Source: Falsiroseomonas frigidaquae (GTDB lineage Bacteria; Pseudomonadota; Alphaproteobacteria; Acetobacterales; Acetobacteraceae). Taken from it: a stretch of 64,000 bases of DNA. The translations under genes and the position numbers were made by a program. The stretch covers positions 806,001 through 870,000 of the forward strand of contig NZ_JAAVTX010000001.1 of NCBI RefSeq assembly GCF_012163145.1. Direction: 5' to 3'. Positions 28,501 to 36,526 of this stretch are shown here, in pieces (position 1 is the stretch's first letter; each line of letters starts with the position of its first letter). Under the pieces are notes generated by a model. That model searched no databases, had not been told where the DNA came from, and saw nothing but the letters and a program-made list of their open reading frames with translations.

Positions 28501-28858
28501 TCACCAGCCGGGCATGGGCGCCGGCCTCGATGGCGGCGGCACGGCCCTCGATGTTGGAGTGGCCGGCCAGGCCATAGGCGTCCCGCGCGAAGATCGAGGC
28601 GACGCCCGCGGCAAAGCCACGCGGATGGGCGCTGGCCTGGTCGAAGGTCCGGGCCGCCGCGATGACGCGCAGCGCCACCTGGCGCTTTCGCTGCGCGGCT
28701 GCGGCCGCCATCTCCTCCGCCGCCCTGACCATCGCCTCGCCCTCGGCCACGCCCTTGTCCAGAAGCTGCTGCACGCGGGCGCGGGCATTGGCGGCGGTCG
28801 CCTCCGAGATCTTCCCGGCGGCCACGGCATCGGCCAGGCATTTGTCAGCCCGCGTCAT
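25505..28858 (-). CDS. Large polyvalent virion-like phage protein with embedded zeta-type kinase domain
   Basis: 1,117 residues from the ATG at 28858 (GGAGGGG upstream; 4-bp overlap with the preceding gene). Residues 1 to about 560 are long helices like internal/ejected phage proteins (MTRADKCLADAV, RQVALRVIAAARTFDQASAH). After a proline-rich linker, residues about 635-815 form a P-loop domain: IVLGAPASGKSTVIEPLAQ near 640, LLVDADDIKARIPEF, and a late NRFRETGRYVP; this is the zeta-toxin/polynucleotide-kinase pattern. The C-terminal roughly 250 residues again look virion-like, with a hydrophobic stretch VSLTVMGAVAMQLKAIAQG. Such multi-domain phage proteins are known as polyvalent proteins and may be injected with DNA. 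Confidence 0.7.
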   Translation of the reverse strand: MTRADKCLADAVAAGKISEATAANARARVQQLLDKGVAEGEAMVRAAEEMAAAAAQRKRQVALRVIAAARTFDQASAHPRGFAAGVASIFARDAYGLAGHSNIEGRAAAIEAGAHARLVNLLDAYRSKALGFKQDLPGLRRFVSALYGDTRDAAAGGFARAWNDVTDSLLERFNAAGGNLPRRDTWRLPQEWDRDLVKRAGRGDWTAFMQDAIARGDLRMVDFDTGDPLAADRAAAVIDDAWQSISSNGVSDLVPGQPGGVALANRRAQPRAFEWTSAEAYLKFNDRFGVGDAGLFELLTGHVKGMARDIAMLEILGPNPVHQARVLMDQARKAEASDTAVHFLGNLWNHTTGQVNSPVNEGVATTFRNIRSWLMGAQLGSAVLSSVTDFATLQKAADWNGLPVTDVLRRYVSLLNPANAEDRKTAVRLGLIAQGWTQRALGMTRHQAEIVGRDLPGRIADFTMRVSGMSAHTQAAKWAFGMEFSAHLADRAGRTLDQLEPELQQSFARYGITAEDWDIIRTAGVWDQDGVRFILPEQIVGRPAEPPAPRSPEELAAGEGWRQRGEDLAQAEPPAGAWQRGDPVPEDIARVEQEALDPARHPPTHAIETPERQAQRAQWKAEVEAERRAQVPEIRQDRQAWIVLGAPASGKSTVIEPLAQRMGALLVDADDIKARIPEFRGGIGANAVHRESSRLAAEILEEAKIRGDRVALPMVGRDLAGLRQDVEELKEAGYMIHVVLADLPLDKAVNRAINRFRETGRYVPLDYIVNQVGDRPGANFEAIKGEAATYARYSTDVERGQPARFLDGTDILAAEPDPRGIRGDRPRGTGEGAQAGDGGAAAPGRGSAEVEPAAEAAARQATSRLLEMIQGETSFAVVEPGNLERAVMLGSSRPGTAGGEFRRATAQYKSFPVAMMSRHLMRGIEQIRGGDWGRYLATTAVSLTVMGAVAMQLKAIAQGKDPRDMTSPSFWGAAFFQGGGAGILGDFLNAGLNRADRGFWMTSFGGPTGGLMDDIAKLTGGNLQGLVEDKDTNFGRELARFVQKNTPGSSLWYGRLAMDRLLWDRLQYLLDPKAAQRWRELERRSIDQTNQRFWWAPGETSPERAPSLPAAIGGATP

Positions 28859-29964
28859 GCCGCCCCTCCGATGAGGCACAGCATGGCCTGGCCGGCCTGC
28901 TCGCCCTCCGCTTCGGCCTCGTCCAGCAGATCGCGCGCGCCACGCGTGGGCTGCGCCGCGCCGTCGGCAGAGATCTCGCCAACCGGCACCGGCACATCCC
29001 GCTCCGCCGCGATGCGCTGCGCCTCCAGCAGCTCGGCCGTCGCCACCTGCTGCGGCGCCGGGCGGGCGGCGGCCTCGGTCTCGGTCGCCTCGCGGATCGC
29101 GCGCTGGCGGGCGGCCAGGATGTCCACCGCCTCCTCGCCGAAGTCGAAGGCGGCCGCGGGCGCGGCCTCCTCCGCGACGGGTGCTGCGGGCGGCGCCTCG
29201 CGCAGCCGGGCGCCCTCCAGGATCTCCGCCGGGCGCAGCGGCGGCGCGCCGAACAGGTCGCGGCCGGGCGGCTGAACCTTCAGCGCCTCCTCCACATAGG
29301 CATCCAGCCGGGCGGCGATCGCGGCCCGGGCGGCGGTGCGGCGGCTGGGATCGCCCTGGTCGAAGAAGCTGGCCAGCATCTTCTGGCCAGCCTCGGTCAG
29401 CGGCGGCCGGTCCAGATCAGTCTGCAGTAGCAACTCCGGCACAGCCACCTTCAGGCGTCGCGCCTCGTCCAATGTGCGCAGCGCGCCAATGAGGTCGGCC
29501 GTCACATCCATGCCGGCATCCACCTCGCCCGCCATCACGGCCTGGCGCAGCTGCGCCCAGCGGGCGGAGACATCGGTCAGCGCGCCGGCGACGCCGCGCA
29601 GCCCGGCGGTGTCGCCCTCCAGCAGCCGGTCCAGCAGCGGGCCCAGCTCGTCGCCATAGGCGCGCGCCAGCACCGCGGCGCGTAAGCGGGCCGCACCCTC
29701 CGCGGCCAGGCGGCCGTCCCTGGTGATCAGGCTGCCGCGCTCCTCCGGCGTCAGGCGCAACAGGAAGGCGCGGACGAAGCCAGCATTGTCGGCGCTGTCC
29801 ACGTCGCCGCCGCGCCACAGCGGCAGCGCATCCTCCAGCCGCTCCGCATCGGCCCGCGCGCGTTCGCCGACGCCCTGCGCCAGGGTCGCGCGGCCATTGG
29901 CTTCCGCGACGAAAGCGCGGCGCTCCTCCGGCGACAGGGCGCCGATGCGCCGCGAGACCAGCAC
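28855..29964 (-). pseudogene. DdrB-like polyvalent phage protein, N-terminally truncated
   Basis: The readable frame begins with PVLVSRRIGALSPEERRAFV and continues with RAFLLRLTPEERGSLITRDG, then LARAYGDELGPLLDRLLEG. I recognise this as the DdrB-like region that normally follows a ParB-like nuclease domain in phage/plasmid proteins. The ParB part is missing. The nominal start is a GTG at 29964 inside the conserved text, with no ribosome-binding site. Immediately upstream the sequence becomes a DUF3987 gene on the other strand. The stop overlaps the next gene's ATG by 4 bp, so the late operon downstream is intact. The family name is from memory and moderately certain. Confidence 0.55.
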
Positions 29965-29966
29965 AG

Positions 29967-31250
29967 GGTTGCAGGCGCAGCGGGACGTGGCGCTGCCGGG
30001 TAGCGGGCAGAAGCCGTTGACCGGCCTGTTCGTTTCCGTGGCCGAGAGCGGCGAGCGGAAATCCTCTGTAGATCGGGTGGCGCTGGCGGCGGTCTATCGG
30101 ACCGAAGAACGGTGGCGGGGTGAAAAACGGCGCGTTGGTTGATCGCTTCCGGGCCGACCTCGCGGCCCATAAGGAAGCAACAGAACAGATCAAGAAAAAG
30201 GCCAAAGGTGACCGTGGCCTAATCCGCGACAACCTCCTGAGTCTGGGTTCTGAACCGAAGCCCCCGCCGCACCCGATGCTGCTAATCGCGGACCCGACGC
30301 CGGAGGCGCTGGTGCTGCACCTGGCCGAAGGCCGCCCATGGGCGGGTGTGTTCACGGCCGAGGGCGGCGTGCTTATCGGCGGGTCCGCTTTCAACGATGA
30401 AAGCCGGATGCGGACCGGCGCGTTGATGAACACACTCTGGGACGGCGATCCGATCCGCCGCCGCCGGGTGCTGACTGGCGCCACCTTCCTGCCGGGCCGG
30501 CGGTGCAGCGCGCATATCATGATGCAGGCCGTGGTGGCGGACCGGCTGTTCGGTGACGCCACGCTCGACGGCATCGGGATGCTGGCGCGGGTGCTGTTGG
30601 TGGCGCCGGAGAGCACGGCAGGAACCCGCATGTTCAGCACGCCACCCGATGCCTGCCGGGCCACGCTCGACGCCTATAACGACCGCCTGACCCAGCTGCT
30701 GACCCGCCCGCCCGTCACGCGCCCGGACGCATCCGACGTGCTCGACCCGCCCGCCCTGACCCTGACGCCGGAGGCGGAAGCGTTGTGGATCGGGTTCCAC
30801 GACCACGCCGAACGCGCCATCGGTGATGGTGGCGCATGGCGCCCGATCCGCGCCTTCGGTGCCAAAGCGCCCGAGCACGCGGGGAGGCTGGCGGCGGTGC
30901 TCGCGACCTATGCCGACCCGGACGCAATGGAAATCGGAGCCGAGCATGTGGCATGCGGCATAGCGCTGGCGCAGCACTACGCCGCCGAGATGATGCGCTT
31001 GATCGGTGCCGCCAGCGTCACGCCGGAATTGCGGCAGGCGGCGGCGCTGCTGCGGTGGTGGCAGGACCGGCGGGACCCGCAATGCCACCTCGCGCAAATC
31101 TACCAGACCGGACCCGGCGCCATCCGGGCCGCTGCGGCGGCACGCGCTGCGGCTGCTACACTTGAAGATCACGGGTGGCTGCGGCGGTTGCCGGCCGGAA
31201 GTGAGGTGGATGGTGCGAGCCGGCGGGAGGCCTGGGAACTGGTGGCGTGA
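29967..31250 (+). pseudogene. DUF3987 (YfjI-type) mobile-element protein, 5'-truncated and frameshifted
   Basis: The family text starts abruptly with LQAQRDVALPGSGQ, then TGLFVSVAESGERKSSVDRV and ALAAVYRTEERWRGEK, ending at a TGA at 30140-30142. It resumes one base out of phase from about 30,120 with ALVDRFRADLAAHKEATEQI and runs to 31250. Known family features present include PMLLIADPTPEALVLHLAEG and GVFTAEGGVLIGG. The shift lies at a short G/A run near 30,116-30,127. DUF3987 proteins are primase/helicase-associated components of prophages and integrative elements. With its start missing, it is presumably inactive. Confidence 0.75.
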
Positions 31251-31741
31251 GCCAACCGGCTTTCGATCCCTGGGCCGCGCTGGCGAAAATTCGGGCCGAA
31301 GGGTCCGCCCCTGCTAATGTTGCTAATGCTGCTAATTCGGTGCTGCCGATTAGCAGCCTTAGCAGGATTAGCAGGAGGCCACCCTGGCCACCGGAAAACT
31401 GGGATGCCGCCGCCAAGCCTGCGGCGCGCAACGCCGAGGCGCGCGGCGACTTGGGGCGGCCCGTGCCAGAGGGGGACCAACGGGCCGCCGTGGCGAGCTA
31501 TCTTGCGGCCGGGCTGCAACGACCGCCGTCATGGTCCGGCCCGACGCCACCATCGCCCGGTGCCTGGTGTTCGTGCTGCGGCCGAGCGGACCGGCGGGCC
31601 GGGCGGTGGTGGACGGAAGCCCGCGACCCGCGCGGCTGGCGCTGCTGCACCTGCCACCCGCCGCCGCCGGGGCTGGCGGTGGTGGAGCTGGGAGCGGGGA
31701 GCAGCGTTCACATGCCAACCCGCACTAGAGATGCAGGCTAA
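31247..31741 (+). CDS. Small cysteine-rich protein downstream of DUF3987
   Basis: 164 residues from a GTG that overlaps the DUF3987 stop (GTGA), an arrangement often seen in integrative elements. It begins FDPWAALAKIRAEGSAPANV and ends with a zinc-knuckle-like part: WCSCCGRADRRAGRWWTEAR followed by WRCCTCHPPP. The Ala/Asn/Ser-rich middle (residues 22-43) is encoded by the GCTAAT repeat array. The role is unknown; co-occurrence with DUF3987 suggests replication or regulation of the element. Confidence 0.6.
   Translation: MSQPAFDPWAALAKIRAEGSAPANVANAANSVLPISSLSRISRRPPWPPENWDAAAKPAARNAEARGDLGRPVPEGDQRAAVASYLAAGLQRPPSWSGPTPPSPGAWCSCCGRADRRAGRWWTEARDPRGWRCCTCHPPPPGLAVVELGAGSSVHMPTRTRDAG
31311..31375. 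repeat. GCTAAT direct and inverted repeat array
   Basis: Three GCTAAT hexamers at 9-bp spacing (31313, 31322, 31331) are followed by inverted copies (ATTAGC at 31349 and 31367, with TTAGC near 31359). The halves can pair into a long imperfect hairpin (GCTGCTAAT against ATTAGCAGC). It lies within the small gene after DUF3987. Confidence 0.7.
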
Positions 31742-32115
31742 AGCTGCTGCGGACGTCCTTCGCGGTCAACGGGGCGCCAACCCTGCTCCATCAGGCAGCC
31801 CTGCACTCCGCGCGCCCTCACCGCATCATTTCTGTCAATATTCATGAAGCTTGGCGGAATATACTGTCCGCCCGTTGTATAGCACTGGACACTATAGCCG
31901 CTTGGGTAACAGCTTGTTTGCATCGGCGTCGTGTAGCTAGACGAGATCTGAACCCGGTCCATAGCTGGCGGAAACTGGGCGAATGATCGTGCTTGGCACT
32001 GCGCTTCCGTTGCCCGGAACTCCTCTTGAGTACCGCCGGGTTTCGCCCACCTCTGGGCACAGCCACTAAGGATCGCGCTCGTACAGAGCGCGATCAAAAT
32101 TATCTTTACCGACAT
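31738..32115 (-). CDS. Small hypothetical lipoprotein
   Basis: 125 residues. The N-terminus MSVKIILIALCTSAILSGCA is a lipoprotein signal with lipobox LSGC (Cys 19). The mature part has GGTQEEFRATEAQCQARSFA, which resembles small envelope lipoproteins of alphaproteobacteria, and cysteine pairs around SCYPSGYSVQC. It likely sits on the outer membrane facing the periplasm. It ends 4 bp into the convergent upstream gene and belongs to the cargo of the integrated element. Confidence 0.65.
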   Translation of the reverse strand: MSVKIILIALCTSAILSGCAQRWAKPGGTQEEFRATEAQCQARSFAQFPPAMDRVQISSSYTTPMQTSCYPSGYSVQCYTTGGQYIPPSFMNIDRNDAVRARGVQGCLMEQGWRPVDREGRPQQL

Positions 32116-32595
32116 TTACTTGCCCACCTGCTGGCGCAACGCTGTCCGGGGGATGCAGGATGCGTCTCCCGGATCAACAGTCACGGAACCGATAGTTGAG
32201 CGCAACATCTCAAGCAGGTCACAAGATCGCCACGACACACAGGGTCTCGCTCGGGAGATGGTGAAAGGCGCAAGCGGCGCCGCCGCTGCGCTGATGATGC
32301 ATCCACACCCCCCGGGGGGGGGGCAGGCGCCTCGAAGTCGCAGCACGCTGTGGACCGGCGGGAAAAGCAAAACATCCGCATCCACATTTCCAAGCGCATG
32401 GATGGGGGGAGGCGAAGTCTCGAGCGGCTTGCCTTCGGGACCGGCGCAGGGTCCGCACCGCCAACGCTAACACTGAAAAACACGCGCGCGCGATGGGAGG
32501 CGCAGCCAAATCATGCCGGCGCGCCAAATGCGGACCGCAGTAAACATGCCGTAACCGCGAACCCTGAAGCTTGGGTCTTCCCTAGTGGCTTTAGC
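32116..32595 (+). other. 480-bp region without a supported gene
   Basis: Open frames on both strands lack starts with ribosome-binding sites and look compositional. It contains a run of six C followed by ten G at 32308-32323, which is unusual and prone to slippage. A promoter for the minus-strand lipoprotein should lie at its left end. Confidence 0.4.
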
Positions 32596-33219
32596 TCAAT
32601 CCTTAAGCGCTCCCGCTGGGACGTCAAAAGGGGTGCTTGTGGCGCTGCCTTGTGCCCCAGGAACTCGACCAGCATCAAATGGGCGCGTGCCTTGGTTCAG
32701 ACGCTGAATACAACTACTCATAGTTGAAGTTGCGGCATTGCTGCCAGCGAGGCTGATCCGCCACGACCCTTCGTTGCCAGTCAAGAAAATCAGGCGCCCT
32801 GTGCTGGCTTGGCGGAAAGCGGTCCAGAATTCTCCAGAACCTTCAAACAAGACCGAGAACTCGACCCGCGCAGGGAGAAGGTCTTCGCGGGGATGACCGA
32901 TCGCTTGCAAGTCAGATGACCTGTATGTCGAACCCAGCTCAACCGCCACGCGCACATTTACCTCGCTCGGTATAGTCCAGGCGGCATTATAAATCTGGAA
33001 GCTAAACGTATTGTTGCCCTCGAAATACTTTATGAACATCGATCTTGAAGAGATACCGCCGGATCTTATGCCGCACATCCGGTCGCCCTGACTCGAGCGT
33101 CCTTCGTAATTAATCCAGTCGCCAGACCGCGCCACTTCTACAACCTGCGCCTGACTTGGCCGGCCGAGAAGGCAGAAAGCGGCAAGCGCACCCAAAACAA
33201 GCAGCCGAAGCTGGTTCAT
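32596..33219 (-). CDS. Secreted hypothetical protein
   Basis: 207 residues with a clear signal peptide (LLVLGALAAFCLLGRPSQAQ, cleavage near 24-25). The mature chain (DWINYEGRSSQGDRMCGIRS, MFIKYFEGNNTFSFQIYNAAW) has a beta-rich pattern and two cysteines (one at about 49, one in STMSSCIQRL), loosely like IalB-type periplasmic proteins. I do not recognise a named family. It is more AT-rich than the chromosome, consistent with cargo of the element. Confidence 0.6.
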   Translation of the reverse strand: MNQLRLLVLGALAAFCLLGRPSQAQVVEVARSGDWINYEGRSSQGDRMCGIRSGGISSRSMFIKYFEGNNTFSFQIYNAAWTIPSEVNVRVAVELGSTYRSSDLQAIGHPREDLLPARVEFSVLFEGSGEFWTAFRQASTGRLIFLTGNEGSWRISLAGSNAATSTMSSCIQRLNQGTRPFDAGRVPGAQGSATSTPFDVPAGALKD

Positions 33220-33590
33220 GCAGCTGCCCTCGTGTTGCGCTTAAACAGCGGGTTCAAGGCGCGGCCGGAACGATTGGAGAGGCCACAATCAGCCCGCTAT
33301 GACCATATCGAACTGGATCATGCCTAGCCAGATGCTAGCAGCGTAGATCGGGCCCATGCGAAGCGGGTAACGCGCCAATCGCGCGACAACCACAAACAGT
33401 GAAATTTTAGCGGTCCGCACGCGCCGGGTCCCTCTCGGGCAGTGGCGCCGGAGCGGTTGGGACGGCGGCACGGCGCTAGTGGCGCACGAACTGACAAGGT
33501 TCCTCATCCTCTGCGCGCGAGGGTCACTGCCATTTGACCAGAGGGGGCCGACAGGCTTCCGCTCCTAGGGCGTGGCGGTATCCTCTCCTA
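33220..33590 (+). other. 371-bp region without a supported gene
   Basis: This lies between two divergent small genes and should contain their promoters. A 72-codon minus-strand frame (33289-33507) has a hydrophobic C-terminal half but no ribosome-binding site or recognisable motif, so I do not call it. Confidence 0.35.
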
Positions 33591-33995
33591 ATGCCTCGCC
33601 ATCTTGAGCCGGAGTCGCGCCGCCTGGATGATCTTGCTGCCGATGGGTATGTCCGGATCGGGCGCCAGCTTGCCAATGCTGACCGAACGTATTTCACCAT
33701 CCACTGTGCAGGCGCGGTGGGGTGCCACAGGCTGCGCCCGCTATCGGTGCGGGCAGCCTTTCACCTGCTAGGTGACGACCCGCGCTTGAGCGTGAACGCC
33801 CTGCGGCGCCGGCTGGCATGTTCAGCCTGTGGCGGGAGACACATCGTAATCGACCTGCGGGCAGACGCCCGGCCCTGGGAACTGTTCGTGCAGCAGGGAC
33901 CGCTGCCGGAGACACTGGCGGACCTGACCAGCGCGCCAAGTGATGCAGCTGTTCATCCCGGCGGGTCCGCCAGGGGTCCGCAAGCCACGAAATAG
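33591..33995 (+). CDS. Small zinc-ribbon-like hypothetical protein
   Basis: 134 residues from the ATG at 33591; the frame is open upstream to 33534. Cysteine pairs in YFTIHCAGAVGCHRLRP and LACSACGGRHIVIDLR suggest a zinc-binding fold. It is the last gene before the tRNA-Thr attachment site, the place where an integrase would be expected. It shows no recombinase motifs. Function unknown. Confidence 0.55.
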   Translation: MPRHLEPESRRLDDLAADGYVRIGRQLANADRTYFTIHCAGAVGCHRLRPLSVRAAFHLLGDDPRLSVNALRRRLACSACGGRHIVIDLRADARPWELFVQQGPLPETLADLTSAPSDAAVHPGGSARGPQATK

Positions 33996-34038
33996 GCCCG
34001 CTTCGGATCGTTTCAGGCAGCTAAGTCATTGGGAAATA

Positions 34039-34113
<75 letters not shown>

Positions 34114-34214
34114 GTACCCACAGCGCGGCCGTATAGCCGCCCGCGCGCCCGCCGACAACCCGCCTCTGAACCCTCCCATGACCCGCCGGCCCGAAGCTGC
34201 TACCGTGCCGCGAG

Positions 34215-35285
34215 ATGCGCCGCCTCCTCCTCCTTCTCGCCATCCTCCTCGTGGGCGGCATCGCGGCTTGGCTCCGGTTCGGATTGCCACCGCGCGTCGC
34301 CATCGCCCTGGCCACCCAGGGCATGGCGCTGGAGGCGGTCTACGCGACCGGGACGGTGGAGCCGGAGCAATGGGCCCGCATCGGTCCCGCCATCCGCGGC
34401 CGGCTGACGGAGGTGCTGGTCGAGGAAGGCCAGCGCGTCACCGAGGGCCAGCCCCTGGCCCGGCTGGATGACCGCCAGGCCCGCTCCGCGGCGACGGAGG
34501 CCGAGGCCCGCGCCCGCTTCGCGACCGAGGATCTGGCCCGCACCCGTACCCTGGTGGCGCGCGACATCTCCGCCCGCGCCACGCTGGAACGCGCCGAGCG
34601 CGATGCCCAGGCCGCCCGCGCCTTCGCCGATGCGGCGAACCAGCGGCTGGATGACTATGTCGTACGCGCCCCCACCTCCGGCCTGGTGCTGCGCCGCGAT
34701 GCGGAGGTGGGAGAGGTGGTGGACACCCCCGCCGCCCTGTTCTGGGTCGGCGAGCCGCGCCCGCTGCGAATTACGGCCGAGGTGGATGAGGAGGATATCG
34801 CCCGCATCGCCCCCGGCCAGCGCGCCCTGCTGCGCGCCGATGCCTTCCCCGGCCGCGCCATGACGGCCGAGGTCGCGCAGATCACCCCGAAGGGCGATAC
34901 AGTCCGCAAGGCCTATCGCGTGCGCCTCGCGCTGCCGGATGACACGCCGCTGCGCATCGGCATGACGGTGGAGGCCAACATCGTGCTGCGGGAAACGCCG
35001 GACGCCGTGCTGGTGCCGCCGGCGGCCGTGGTGCTGCCGCCGGCGCCGCGCGATGCCTCCCCCACCGCGCCGCCCGCCGCCCCGCCCGGCAGTACTCGCC
35101 GCGCCACGATATGGGTGGTGGAGAAGGAGGTGGCGGAACAGCGGGAGGTGGAGATCGGCGTCCAGGCGCCACGCAGCATCGAGATCCGCCGCGGCCTGGC
35201 GGCAGGCGAGGCGGTGGTGCTGAGCCCGCCGGAAGGCCTGAATGATGGCGCACCGGTGCGGCTAGAGGCCCGGCCCACGCCATGA
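34215..35285 (+). CDS. HlyD/MacA-type periplasmic adaptor of an efflux ABC transporter
   Basis: 356 residues with an N-terminal membrane anchor (LLLLLAILLVGGIAAWLRF). It shows the adaptor order: barrel/lipoyl half GRLTEVLVEEGQRVTEGQPL, a short helical hairpin (EAEARARFATEDLARTRTLV), the second lipoyl half YVVRAPTSGLVLRRDAEVGE, then a beta-barrel with GMTVEANIVLRE. It bridges the inner-membrane permease to the periplasm or an outer channel. Its stop overlaps the permease ATG (ATGA), and the ATPase follows, so this is a three-gene exporter. The substrate is unknown. Confidence 0.88.
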   Translation: MRRLLLLLAILLVGGIAAWLRFGLPPRVAIALATQGMALEAVYATGTVEPEQWARIGPAIRGRLTEVLVEEGQRVTEGQPLARLDDRQARSAATEAEARARFATEDLARTRTLVARDISARATLERAERDAQAARAFADAANQRLDDYVVRAPTSGLVLRRDAEVGEVVDTPAALFWVGEPRPLRITAEVDEEDIARIAPGQRALLRADAFPGRAMTAEVAQITPKGDTVRKAYRVRLALPDDTPLRIGMTVEANIVLRETPDAVLVPPAAVVLPPAPRDASPTAPPAAPPGSTRRATIWVVEKEVAEQREVEIGVQAPRSIEIRRGLAAGEAVVLSPPEGLNDGAPVRLEARPTP

Positions 35286-36526
35286 GGCTGCTGCTGGACC
35301 TGGCGCGCGGCATGCTGACGCGGCGGTTGCGGCAGACCCTGGTTTCCGTCACCGGCATCGCCCTCGGCGTGGCGTTCTTCATCGCCACCGCGGCCATCAT
35401 GCGCGGCTTCCAGACCTATTTCGTCACCCAGATCATCGATGTCTCGCCGCATATCACCATCAAGGACGAGACCCGCCGCCCCACCGCGCAGGCGGCGGAG
35501 CTCGCGCATCCGGACGGCGCCGTGCTGGTGCATGGCGTGAAGCCGCGGGACCGGGTGCGCGGCATCCGCAATGCCGGGCAGAAAGTGGCGATCCTGGAGG
35601 CGATGGAGGGGGTGGCCGCAGCCCCCGTGCTGCAGGCGCAATCCTTGCTGCGCTACGGGTCCCGCGATGTCTCCGCCGTGCTGACCGGGCTGGAGCCGGA
35701 TCGGCACCGCCGCGTCTCCAACATCGAGGAGGACATGATCGCCGGCACGCTGGACGACCTCCGCCGATCCGCCAACGGGATCATCGTGGGGGAGGCGCTG
35801 GCCTGGCGGCTCGGCATCGGCATGGGGGATACGCTGTCCGCCGTGGCGCCCAGCGGCACGGTGCTGTCGATGAAGGTGGTCGGGCTGTTCCGTACCGGCA
35901 TCCAGGCGGTGGACCAGGGGCACGGCTTTGCGCTGCTGAAGGTGGCGCAGGTGCTGGCGGATCGGCCCAATGTGGTGAACCAGATCCTGATCCGGCTGGC
36001 CGACGTGACCCAGGCCGAGCCCCTGGCCCGCCAGATCGAGGCCCGCTTCGGCGACCGCACCGAAAGCTGGGAGGAGCAGTCGGCCAATATCCTGACCGTC
36101 TTCGTCATCCAGAACGCCATCATGTTCTCGGTGACAGGCGCCATCCTGCTGGTCGCCGCCTTCGGCATCTACAACGTGATCTCCACGGTGGTGATCGAGA
36201 AGACGCGCGACATCGCCATCCTGAAGTCGCTCGGCTTCACGGAGGGCGATATCCAGCTGCTGTTCCTGGTGCAGGGCATCGTCGCCGGGCTGCTCGGCGC
36301 GCTCGTCGGTTGCGCGCTGGGGGCGCTGATGATCGAGGGGCTGGCGCTGGTGCGCTTCGGCGTGAACACGCCCTCCGGCCAGGGCCAGTTCCTGCTGGAC
36401 CGGGATATCCGCGTCTATCTGCTGGCCAGCCTGTTCGCCATGATCGCGGCCGCCCTGGCCTCCGTCATCCCGGCGCGGCGGGCCAGCCGGCTGGACCCGG
36501 TGCAGGTGGTGCGGGGCGCCGCGTGA
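35282..36526 (+). CDS. FtsX/MacB-family ABC transporter permease
   Basis: 414 residues. One hydrophobic segment lies near the N-terminus (LVSVTGIALGVAFFIATAAI), followed by a large periplasmic domain, and three membrane segments lie in the last third (SVTGAILLVAAFGIYNVIST; VQGIVAGLLGALVGCALGAL; YLLASLFAMIAAALASVIPA), the MacB/FtsX/LolC topology. VIEKTRDIAILKSLGFTEGD is the family's conserved cytoplasmic segment. These permeases work by mechanotransmission rather than by a transport channel. It is coupled on both sides by 4-bp overlaps. Confidence 0.9.
   Translation: MRLLLDLARGMLTRRLRQTLVSVTGIALGVAFFIATAAIMRGFQTYFVTQIIDVSPHITIKDETRRPTAQAAELAHPDGAVLVHGVKPRDRVRGIRNAGQKVAILEAMEGVAAAPVLQAQSLLRYGSRDVSAVLTGLEPDRHRRVSNIEEDMIAGTLDDLRRSANGIIVGEALAWRLGIGMGDTLSAVAPSGTVLSMKVVGLFRTGIQAVDQGHGFALLKVAQVLADRPNVVNQILIRLADVTQAEPLARQIEARFGDRTESWEEQSANILTVFVIQNAIMFSVTGAILLVAAFGIYNVISTVVIEKTRDIAILKSLGFTEGDIQLLFLVQGIVAGLLGALVGCALGALMIEGLALVRFGVNTPSGQGQFLLDRDIRVYLLASLFAMIAAALASVIPARRASRLDPVQVVRGAA

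Noticed and set aside
23742-29275. Plus-strand open frames of 771 and 1,057 codons
   Set aside because: Antisense shadows of the tail spike and the polyvalent phage protein, caused by GC-rich third positions; composition is Arg/Gly/His-rich without domains.
32116-32385. 89-codon minus-strand frame just before the lipoprotein
   Set aside because: Cys/Pro-rich, crosses the homopolymer run, no ribosome-binding site.
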